The notes under the pieces are model-generated. The model was not told the origin of the DNA and ran no database searches. It worked only from the letters and a program-made list of their open reading frames with translations. The position numbers and the translations under genes were made by a program. Below, one piece after another: positions 58,349 to 64,000 of a stretch of 64,000 nucleotides of DNA; position 1 is the stretch's first letter; every line of letters begins with the position of its first letter. This DNA comes from FEB-7 sp963698265 (GTDB lineage Bacteria > Pseudomonadota > Gammaproteobacteria > Burkholderiales > Usitatibacteraceae): positions 310,001 through 374,000 of the forward strand of contig CAVOQC010000002.1 of assembly GCA_963698265.1 (NCBI GenBank), given 5' to 3'.

Positions 58349-58816
58349 ATGAAGACCGCACTCATGCTGTTGATGGCAATCTGGAGCACGCAGTTCTCGG
58401 CGGCATTCGCGCAGGATACTTGCAAGACGAGGGTTCAGGCTGCACTGGATCGCTTGCTTGCCCGCCAGAATCAAAGAGGGCCATACGTAGTGATCGAGGA
58501 CGTCCCGACAAGGAAATTCGTTCAGTTCGCCATCGACAAGAAAGGAATCCTTGTAGACCTTCCCACCATGGCGCTCTCTGAACCGGAACGAAAGCGCGCG
58601 GCGTTGCTCTTCTCCCGGGCAGGCATCCGCAAACCCAATGTTGTGGAGGGGATGAATCCGGAATCGAAGAAGACCTTCACCTTTGCCTCCTATCAACTCG
58701 GGTTTGGTACCGAAACAGCCAGGGCCGGGCTGTTCGCTTGCCGGGCACTTCAGGATGTCTTCCTGTTGGCGCCAACGAGTCCGGTAAACGTAATCGAGGC
58801 GCACGATGATTTCTGA
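58349..58816 (+). CDS. Small secreted hypothetical protein
   Basis: A 155-residue product. The ATG at 58349 opens a signal peptide (MKTALMLLMAIWSTQFSAAF, cleavage after AFA-Q). The mature part starts QDTCKTRVQAALDRLLARQ and has one more Cys (LFACRAL), so a disulfide is possible. Codon use is less GC-biased than in neighbours, suggesting acquisition. No known domain is recognised. A long open frame on the other strand covers the same DNA, but it lacks a start signal and is rejected. Confidence 0.6.
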   Translation: MKTALMLLMAIWSTQFSAAFAQDTCKTRVQAALDRLLARQNQRGPYVVIEDVPTRKFVQFAIDKKGILVDLPTMALSEPERKRAALLFSRAGIRKPNVVEGMNPESKKTFTFASYQLGFGTETARAGLFACRALQDVFLLAPTSPVNVIEAHDDF

Positions 58817-58849
58817 GCTTTCGGTCGAGTCGCGGCCTGCGGCGGTTTA

Positions 58850-58870
58850 GGCGTCCTGCAAGCGGACGCC
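58850..58870 (+). terminator. Hairpin after the small secreted gene
   Basis: GGCGTCC-TGCAAGC-GGACGCC is a perfect 7-bp stem. It lies 34 bases after the stop; only CCTT follows. A 14-bp perfect palindrome GTCCAACGTTGGAC (58877-58890) comes directly after. Confidence 0.4.
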
Positions 58871-59008
58871 CCTTGCGTCCAACGTTGGACGGCATCGTGG
58901 GCGCCACGATTCGTTTGACGCGGGACAGCGGCCTTGCCGCCGTGCTGCCCGAGTTCCCGATTGACGCAATCGACAGCACCCCACGGCGAAACCGGTATCT
59001 TCATTCCC

Positions 59009-59776
59009 GTGAACGCCCGCCTCCTCCCCCGCGAACACGGCGCCTACGCGGAACTCGGTTTTCCCCTGCTGTCCGGCCTCGTGCTCGGCTCCCCCGGCGT
59101 GACCTCGTGGCTCTTCGCGGCCGCCGCGATCCTGCTCTTCGTCGCGAACGAGCCGCTCGTCGTGCTCCTGGGTGCCCGCGGCAAACGTCTCCAGGAGGAA
59201 CTTGCCGTGCCCGCGCGGCGGCAGCTCGCGATCCTGGGCGGGCTGGGCGCAGTCGCAGGAATCGCGGCCATGTGGTTGGCATCACCCGAAACACGCTGGC
59301 TCGCCCTCGTGCCCGCCGTCTTCGCAACCGGTCTCGTGCCGGTGGTGCTTTCGAAAAACCTGAAAACCCTTCCCGGGGAAGTGATCGCCGGCGCCGCCTT
59401 CTCCGCGATGCACCTTCCCGTTGCAGCCGCGGGAGGCGTGACCGGAACTCTCCTGTGGGGCCCGCCCGTGATGTGGTTCGCGGTGACGGTGGTCGCGACC
59501 CTTTCGGTCCACGCGATCAAATCGCGCATCACTGGCGCCACGCCGTGGGTGGTAGCGGTGGCCCCGTGGGCCGCCCGGCTTGCACTCCTCGTGGCTCTGG
59601 TCGTCGCGTATGCGCACCCCGGGTCGCGAGCCGTGGCGCTCTCCGCGTGCCTGCCATTGACGAGCGTGGTCGTGGTCAACCGCCTGGCCATTTCTCCCCG
59701 CAAACTCAAGCACTTGGGGTGGTCCCTCGTGGCCGCCAACGCGCTCGCCGTGGCCCTGCTCACGGCCGCTTCCTGA
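59009..59776 (+). CDS. YwiC-like membrane protein
   Basis: A 255-residue protein with eight or so hydrophobic helices. The N-terminal motif LLPREHGAYAELGFPLLSGL matches the PxEHGxW/Y signature of YwiC-like proteins. Further helices include WLFAAAAILLFVANEPLVVLLG and LALLVALVVAYAHPG. GTG 59009 is used because the motif starts right after it. These proteins are of unknown function. It lies upstream of the leader-peptide gene on the same strand, separated by a palindrome. Confidence 0.78.
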   Translation: MNARLLPREHGAYAELGFPLLSGLVLGSPGVTSWLFAAAAILLFVANEPLVVLLGARGKRLQEELAVPARRQLAILGGLGAVAGIAAMWLASPETRWLALVPAVFATGLVPVVLSKNLKTLPGEVIAGAAFSAMHLPVAAAGGVTGTLLWGPPVMWFAVTVVATLSVHAIKSRITGATPWVVAVAPWAARLALLVALVVAYAHPGSRAVALSACLPLTSVVVVNRLAISPRKLKHLGWSLVAANALAVALLTAAS

Positions 59777-59783
59777 AAAGTTG

Positions 59784-59799
59784 TGTGGAATATTCCACA
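59784..59799. promoter_or_regulatory. 16-bp perfect palindrome upstream of the leader-peptide gene
   Basis: TGTGGAATATTCCACA is a perfect palindrome 7 bases after the YwiC-like stop and 132 bases before the leader-peptide start. It lacks a G/C-rich stem or T run, so an operator is more likely than a terminator. Further inverted repeats (CACGA-tg-TCGTG at 59855-59866 and CACGAT/ATCGTG at 59855-59876) lie closer to the gene. Confidence 0.55.
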
Positions 59800-59931
59800 A
59801 CCGGGCCACGTAATCGGCGCGTGCACCGGATACCCCCGGCCGGTAACCTGTGGTCACGATGTCGTGTGATATCGTGTTTTCCACCGGGCCCCAGGGTCCG
59901 GCCCGTATGAGGATCCAGTCGAGGAGGTGTC

Positions 59932-60174
59932 ATGACAACCAAAGACCAGAAGCCCGTCACCAAACCTGAGGACGAACTTTCGGAACAGCAGCTCGACTCC
60001 GTGTCCGGCGGCCAGCAGATCGTGAAGCTCGAGAAGATCACCGTCACTGCCAAGCGTGAACAGCCGCAGCAGGTGGTGAAGCTCGACAAGGTCGTCGTCA
60101 CCGGCAAGCGCGAGCCGCCGCTCTCCGGCACCCAGATCGCGTCCGCCGAAGGCGCGACGACGAAGAAGAACTAA
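59932..60174 (+). CDS. Double-glycine leader peptide with two TonB-box-like repeats
   Basis: An 80-residue candidate peptide precursor. Residues 1-27 form a double-glycine leader: EDELSEQQLDSVSGG has the L-S-x-x-x-L-x-x-V-x-G-G pattern cut by C39 peptidases of export ABC proteins. The predicted core (28-80) starts with two tandem 18-residue repeats, QQIVKLEKITVTAKREQP (28-45) and QQVVKLDKVVVTGKREPP (46-63), then a polar tail with no Cys. Each repeat contains a TonB-box-like string (KITVTAKR, KVVVTGKR) as at the start of TonB-dependent receptors. A very strong GAGGAGGT site lies 3 bases before the ATG. It is convergent with two peptide-export-type ABC genes, 18 bp away. Leader and repeats are seen; the bacteriocin or TonB role is inferred. 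Confidence 0.78.
   Translation: MTTKDQKPVTKPEDELSEQQLDSVSGGQQIVKLEKITVTAKREQPQQVVKLDKVVVTGKREPPLSGTQIASAEGATTKKN
60013..60120 (+). repeat. Tandem 54-bp repeat encoding the TonB-box-like units
   Basis: Two head-to-tail 54-bp units (60013-60066 and 60067-60120) encode the two 18-residue repeats. Twelve of 18 residues are identical, and nearly all differences are conservative (I/V, E/D, A/G); the exceptions are T/V and Q/P. This fits a duplication kept under protein-level selection. Confidence 0.85.
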
Positions 60175-60192
60175 GGCGTCACCGGCCGCCGC

Positions 60193-62337
60193 TCAGGCCA
60201 CCTGCCGCGCGAGCATCGCGGCGAAGGGGCCGGGCGCGGCGGCCAGCTCCCGGAACGTCCCCTGCTGGGCGATCCGGCCCCGCTCCAGGACCACGATTCG
60301 ATCCGCATTGCGCACCGTCGACAGCCGGTGCGCGATGACCACGCGCGTCGCGTCCGATCCCTCGAGGCTTTCCAGCACCGCGGCCTGCGACAGGTTGTCG
60401 AGCGCGCTCGTCGCCTCGTCCAGCAGCAGGATGCGCGGCCGGCCCACCAGGGCGCGGGCGATCAGCACGCGCTGGCGCTGCCCGCCGGAGAGCGTGCTCA
60501 CGCCCTCGCTCACCAGCGTGTACATGCCCATGGGCATCGCCTCGATGTCCGCGGCAAGCCCCGCCGCGCGCGCCGCCGCCCAGGCGTCGTCCACGGTGAG
60601 GCTCGTCGCACCCACGATGTTGGTCATGATGTCGCCCGCCCACAGGCGCCCGCCCTGCAGCACCGTGCCGATGTGCGAGCGCAGCGCCTTCAGGTCGAGG
60701 GCCTGCAGCACGCGGCCGTCGTAGCGCACCGTGCCGGGCCCGGGGAATTCGAACCCCAGCAGCAGCCGCAGCAGGGTCGACTTGCCCGATCCGCTGGGAC
60801 CCACGATCGCGACGAATTCCCCCGGCCGGATCGACAGGTCGATGTCGTGCAGCACCGGCGGCCCGTCGGGATAGGCGAAGGTGACGCCGACGAAGTCGAT
60901 CGCGCCTTGCGGGTCGTGGCGGATCTTGCCGCGCACGCCGTCCTCCGGAGGCGTCTCGAGGATGGGCTTGGCGCGCTCCCACACCGGGGCGAGGGCGGCA
61001 AGGTCGAGCGCCGTGGAGACCACGCCGTGCACGCCCGCGAGCAGCCCGAACATCGCCGCCTGGAAGGCGACGAACTGGCCGACCGTGAGCGCCTGCGCGG
61101 CCGGCGTCTCCGCGAGGCGCCAGGCGAGGTAGAGGATGAGGGTCGCCGCCGCCGGCTGCAGGATCGAGAGCAGCACGGACTCCAGGTTCGAGAGCCACGC
61201 GCTGCGGCGGTTGAGCTCCCGGAAGTCGCGATAGCGCGCGAGCCAGTTCGAGAACGCGCGCGATTCCGCAGCTGCCGCGCGCAGCTTGGCGATCCCCGCG
61301 AAGTACTCGAACGACATCGCCGAGAGCTTTCCGTCGGCGGCCTCGATGCGCCGCCCGAGCGAGAGCCGCGCGATTCCCAGTGCCGCCGACAGGATCGCCG
61401 TCACCGCGACCACGCCCAGCGCGGCGATCGAGAGCGTCGTGCTGTAGGCGAGCATCAACGCGAAGTTGGCGGTGAGGAAGATTCCCGCGACGAAGGCGCC
61501 GATGGATGCGCCCGTCACCGTGCGCTGGACGGTGTTCACCGCGCCCAGGCGCATCGCCAGGTCGCCGCTGGAGAAGGCGCGGAAGAAGCGCGCCGGCGCC
61601 CCGATCACGCGGTCGAGCACCGCCGCCTGGATCGCCACCGAGGTCCGCGCCTCGAAGCGCAGCACCGCGATGGCGCGGAGCACCTCGAGCACGATGCCGG
61701 CGAGCCCCGCGGCGGCAAGGCCCGCGATGATCGCGAGCGCCATCGAGCCCGAGCCCGCGGGGATGACGCGGTCGATGAGCCGCCCCGTGGCCACCGGCGT
61801 GAGGAGACCGATGAGCGCCGCGACGAGCCCGGTTGCGAGGAGCGCCGCCACGTCCGCGCGCGCATGCCCGAAGGCGAAGCGCAGGACATCCCGCGTGCCG
61901 AGGGGGCGCGGGTCGAAAGTGCGGTGGAACGCGAACGCGAAGGGCGCGAGGCGGCGCGCGGTTTCCTCGTCGACGGGCCAGTGCACGGGCGGGCCGCCCG
62001 CGGGATCGAGCGCGACCATGTGGTAGCCGGTGAACGGCTTGGGGATGAGCGCCACCCATCCGGTCGTGCCGCTCGGCGCCGCGTCGTACTCGCGCGCAAC
62101 ACGCCTGCGCTCGGCCACGCGCGCGAGCATCGGCGTGCCGCCCTCGGCCCACCAGCGCCCGTCGAGCAGCACGCGCCGCGAGCGCAGGCCGATGGCCGTC
62201 GCCGCGTCCTCCACGGCGAGTGCCTCGTCGGCGATGTCGGAGGCGGGTGCGCGGCCCTCCACGCCGAGGGGCCCCGCGACCAGCGAGAGCGCGCCGGGCA
62301 GCGTCGTCGAGCGGAAGGCGAGCCCGGGGTCGGCCAT
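60193..62337 (-). CDS. Peptide-export ABC transporter, permease/ATPase (NHLP/NHLM type)
   Basis: A 714-residue fused exporter. About 145 N-terminal residues form a soluble domain with no C39 catalytic Cys motif; PFTGYHMVALDPAGGPPVHW is part of it. Six TM helices follow (from LLATGLVAALIGLLTPVATGRLID), then the ATPase with Walker A GPSGSGKSTLLRL, signature TLSGGQRQRVLIARAL, Walker B ILLLDEATSALD and H-loop AHRLSTV. The extra N-terminal domain without peptidase is typical of the second ABC protein of NHLP/NHLM leader-peptide systems. The start overlaps the stop of the first ABC gene. It is convergent with the leader-peptide gene. Confidence 0.78.
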   Translation of the reverse strand: MADPGLAFRSTTLPGALSLVAGPLGVEGRAPASDIADEALAVEDAATAIGLRSRRVLLDGRWWAEGGTPMLARVAERRRVAREYDAAPSGTTGWVALIPKPFTGYHMVALDPAGGPPVHWPVDEETARRLAPFAFAFHRTFDPRPLGTRDVLRFAFGHARADVAALLATGLVAALIGLLTPVATGRLIDRVIPAGSGSMALAIIAGLAAAGLAGIVLEVLRAIAVLRFEARTSVAIQAAVLDRVIGAPARFFRAFSSGDLAMRLGAVNTVQRTVTGASIGAFVAGIFLTANFALMLAYSTTLSIAALGVVAVTAILSAALGIARLSLGRRIEAADGKLSAMSFEYFAGIAKLRAAAAESRAFSNWLARYRDFRELNRRSAWLSNLESVLLSILQPAAATLILYLAWRLAETPAAQALTVGQFVAFQAAMFGLLAGVHGVVSTALDLAALAPVWERAKPILETPPEDGVRGKIRHDPQGAIDFVGVTFAYPDGPPVLHDIDLSIRPGEFVAIVGPSGSGKSTLLRLLLGFEFPGPGTVRYDGRVLQALDLKALRSHIGTVLQGGRLWAGDIMTNIVGATSLTVDDAWAAARAAGLAADIEAMPMGMYTLVSEGVSTLSGGQRQRVLIARALVGRPRILLLDEATSALDNLSQAAVLESLEGSDATRVVIAHRLSTVRNADRIVVLERGRIAQQGTFRELAAAPGPFAAMLARQVA

Positions 62338-64000
62338 CACGCCGTACCCGATTCGCCCGCGACCAGCGCGGCGTAGCGCCCGCCCTCGATCCGCGCGAGC
62401 TGCTCGTGGGTGCCGCGCTCGACCACGCGGCCGTTCTCGAGGACCAGGATCTCGTCGGCGTCGCGCACGGTGGACAGGCGATGCGCGATCACCAGGCACG
62501 TCGTGCCGCGCCGGCGCAGGTTGTCCTCGACTATCGCCTCGGTCGCCGGGTCCAGGGCGCTGGTGGCCTCGTCCAGCACGAGGATCGACGGGCCGCGGGC
62601 GAGCGCCCGCGCGATCTCGATCCGCTGCCGCTGCCCGCCGGAGAGGTTGCGCGCGCCTTCCTGCAGCGGCGCATCCAGACCGCCTTCGCGCACGCCGATT
62701 TCGTCCTCGATCGCAGCGTGGCGGGTGGCGGCGCGGATGATGTCGTCCTCGGCGAGCGGGTCCCACATCGTGAGGTTGTCGCGCACGCTGCCCTCGAAGA
62801 GCACCACGTCCTGGTCGACGTAGGCCACCGCGCGCGCGAGCTCGTCGCGGACATACGATTCCCGCGGCAGGCCGTCGAAGAGGATCTCGCCGCTCCACGG
62901 GCGGTAGAGGCCCGCGACCAGGCGCGCGAGCGTGGACTTTCCCGATCCCGAGGCGCCCACGAGTGCGACGCGCTTGCCGCTCTCGATCCTGAGCGAGAAG
63001 CCCTCGACCAGCGGCGGGCCCCCCTTGCCGTAGCCGAAGGTGACGTCGCGGAATTCCAGCGAGCGCGGGCGCGCGCCGGATACCGCGCTCACGGGGCTGT
63101 CGTTCACCACGACGCCCGGCTCCGGCGCGTGGTTCAGCACGTCGTCGATCCTCGCCATGTCGCCGCGCAGGGACTGCACGCCGCGCGCCGCGCCGAAGAG
63201 CGCGTGCACCGGCGCCGTGAACCCCGCGAGCAGCACCTGGTAGGCGACGAGGTCGCCCACGCTGAAACCGCCTTCCATGATGCGCAGCGCCCCGATCCCC
63301 AGCACGCCCAGTTGCGCCACGAGTCCCGCTACCGACGGAACCTGCATGAGCGCGAGCGTGACCCGCTGCGATTCCACCGCGGTGTTGGCGTACTGCACCT
63401 GCAGGCCGAGCCATTTCAGGAAGAGCGCGCCTTCCTGCCCGCCGGCCTTGATGCTCTCGATGTTGGAGAGCCCGCCCGTGGCCATGCCCGAGAGCTTCCC
63501 CGCCTGCACCGACAGGCGCTGCGAGATGCCGTCCATGCGCCGGTTGACGGCGCGAAGCGCGAGCAGCTCGAAAGCGAGGCATCCGGCGACGAGGGCCGTG
63601 AGGCCCAGGTCCAGGCGCAGCATGAGCACCAGGAAGAAGACGGCGGTGACGAGATCCAGGACCAGGTGCGCGAGATCCGAGGAAACCGTCTCGGCCACCT
63701 GCTCGTTCAGCGCCACGCGCGAGGCGAGTTCGCCCGGCGAGCGCTGTACGAAGAAGTCCATGGGCAGCGCGAGCGCCTGCGCGAAGAAGCGCTGCGCGGA
63801 GGAAAGGGCGGCGCGCGTGAACGCCTCCGTGAGCACCTGCGCCTGAATCCACCCGAGCGCGCCGCGGGCGAGGGCGGCGATGAGAAGCCCTGAAATCAGG
63901 GTCTCCGCGACCCCGGGCAGGCGCGCGGCGAGCACCTCGTCCACGAACCGCCCCATGAGCCAGGGGAGAGCCAGGCCCGGCGCCACGAGGGCGAGGCCGA
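62337..64000 (-). CDS. Peptide-export ABC transporter, N-terminus outside the window
   Basis: At least 554 residues of an exporter half whose start lies beyond the right edge. The visible part begins in TM1 (GLALVAPGLALPWLMGRFVDE) and has the rest of the membrane domain with MDFFVQRSPGELASRVALNEQVAE. The ATPase has GASGSGKSTLARL, NLSGGQRQRIEIARAL, ILVLDEATSALD and IAHRLSTVRDADE. A C39 double-glycine peptidase at the missing N-terminus is expected from the family and from the facing leader-peptide gene, but cannot be seen here. Confidence 0.8.
   Translation of the reverse strand, partial: GLALVAPGLALPWLMGRFVDEVLAARLPGVAETLISGLLIAALARGALGWIQAQVLTEAFTRAALSSAQRFFAQALALPMDFFVQRSPGELASRVALNEQVAETVSSDLAHLVLDLVTAVFFLVLMLRLDLGLTALVAGCLAFELLALRAVNRRMDGISQRLSVQAGKLSGMATGGLSNIESIKAGGQEGALFLKWLGLQVQYANTAVESQRVTLALMQVPSVAGLVAQLGVLGIGALRIMEGGFSVGDLVAYQVLLAGFTAPVHALFGAARGVQSLRGDMARIDDVLNHAPEPGVVVNDSPVSAVSGARPRSLEFRDVTFGYGKGGPPLVEGFSLRIESGKRVALVGASGSGKSTLARLVAGLYRPWSGEILFDGLPRESYVRDELARAVAYVDQDVVLFEGSVRDNLTMWDPLAEDDIIRAATRHAAIEDEIGVREGGLDAPLQEGARNLSGGQRQRIEIARALARGPSILVLDEATSALDPATEAIVEDNLRRRGTTCLVIAHRLSTVRDADEILVLENGRVVERGTHEQLARIEGGRYAALVAGESGTA

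Noticed and set aside
57776..58804. Long leftward open frame of about 340 codons
   Set aside because: It overlaps the secreted-protein gene on the other strand, has no start signal, no recognisable domain and no consistent codon use.
58877..58890. GTCCAACGTTGGAC considered as integron attC boundaries (RYYYAAC and GTTRRRY)
   Set aside because: The two boxes are directly adjacent with no stem or spacer between them, and no integrase or cassette array is present; a plain palindrome explains it.
1..64000. CRISPR arrays, tRNA or rRNA genes, prophage or IS elements
   Set aside because: No regularly spaced repeats, no tRNA-like T-loop motifs, no rRNA sequence and no transposase or phage genes were found on reading the window.

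Overview
The window looks like the chromosome of a high-GC, free-living betaproteobacterium. The hda-HAD-pcnB-folK-dNK-panBCD order, the purM-purN-DUF3108-rsmB run, nadA, and a caa3-type oxidase all fit that class, and most genes are packed with ATGA or GTGA start/stop overlaps. I see no rRNA, tRNA, CRISPR array, prophage or insertion sequence. All functional calls come from motif reading without database searches.

Layout, left to right. 1-6750 is leftward: purine synthesis (purM, purN) runs into two tandem DUF3108 envelope proteins, rsmB and a truncated secreted protein; a protein with two TonB C-terminal domains and nadA lie upstream. 6928-15469 is rightward: replication control (hda), RNA 3' end processing (pcnB), folate (folK), nucleoside salvage and pantothenate genes (panBCD), closed by a strong terminator, then an MlaE-MlaD-lipoprotein set. 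15510-19327 is a leftward PQQ module: soluble PQQ sugar dehydrogenase, cytochrome c and a PqqU-like outer-membrane receptor. 19700-25336 holds a LytS/LytTR-like two-component pair, a truncated haemoglobin, an HxlR regulator, a GAF histidine kinase and a proline-rich TonB-like protein. 25379-32134 is a carbon-acid catabolic locus: IlvD/Edd dehydratase, diverging from a DapA-like aldolase, RraA-like protein, LrgAB, HMG-CoA-lyase-like protein and CaiB CoA-transferase.

32201-39942 is an unusual leftward operon: HlyD-type adaptor, LolD/MacB ATPase, a secreted beta-propeller with a C-terminal sorting tail, two FtsX-type permeases, a RubisCO-like protein and a cupin. 40107-44512 has an esterase and, diverging from an AT-rich palindromic control region, an AAA ATPase coupled to an M20 amidohydrolase and a K+ channel with a zinc-ribbon tail. 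44679-52070 carries a Met/Gly/His-rich Spy-like protein and a cytochrome oxidase operon whose subunit II bears two haem-c domains, facing a second subunit II with a broken CuA motif. 52474-59776 has a disulfide reductase, htpG and several small secreted or membrane proteins.

The most interesting locus is at the right end (59784-64000). An 80-residue peptide has a classic double-glycine leader, and its core is two tandem 18-residue repeats that each read like the TonB box of an outer-membrane receptor. It faces two coupled ABC exporters of the kind that process and export leader peptides. I propose a secreted TonB-box-mimic peptide, either a TonB-dependent bacteriocin or a TonB modulator. A second theme is repeat invasion of coding sequence: a REP-like GGGGACGCTCCCC element lies in frame inside hda, and a CCCTCTCCC-type element lies in frame inside the RubisCO-like gene.
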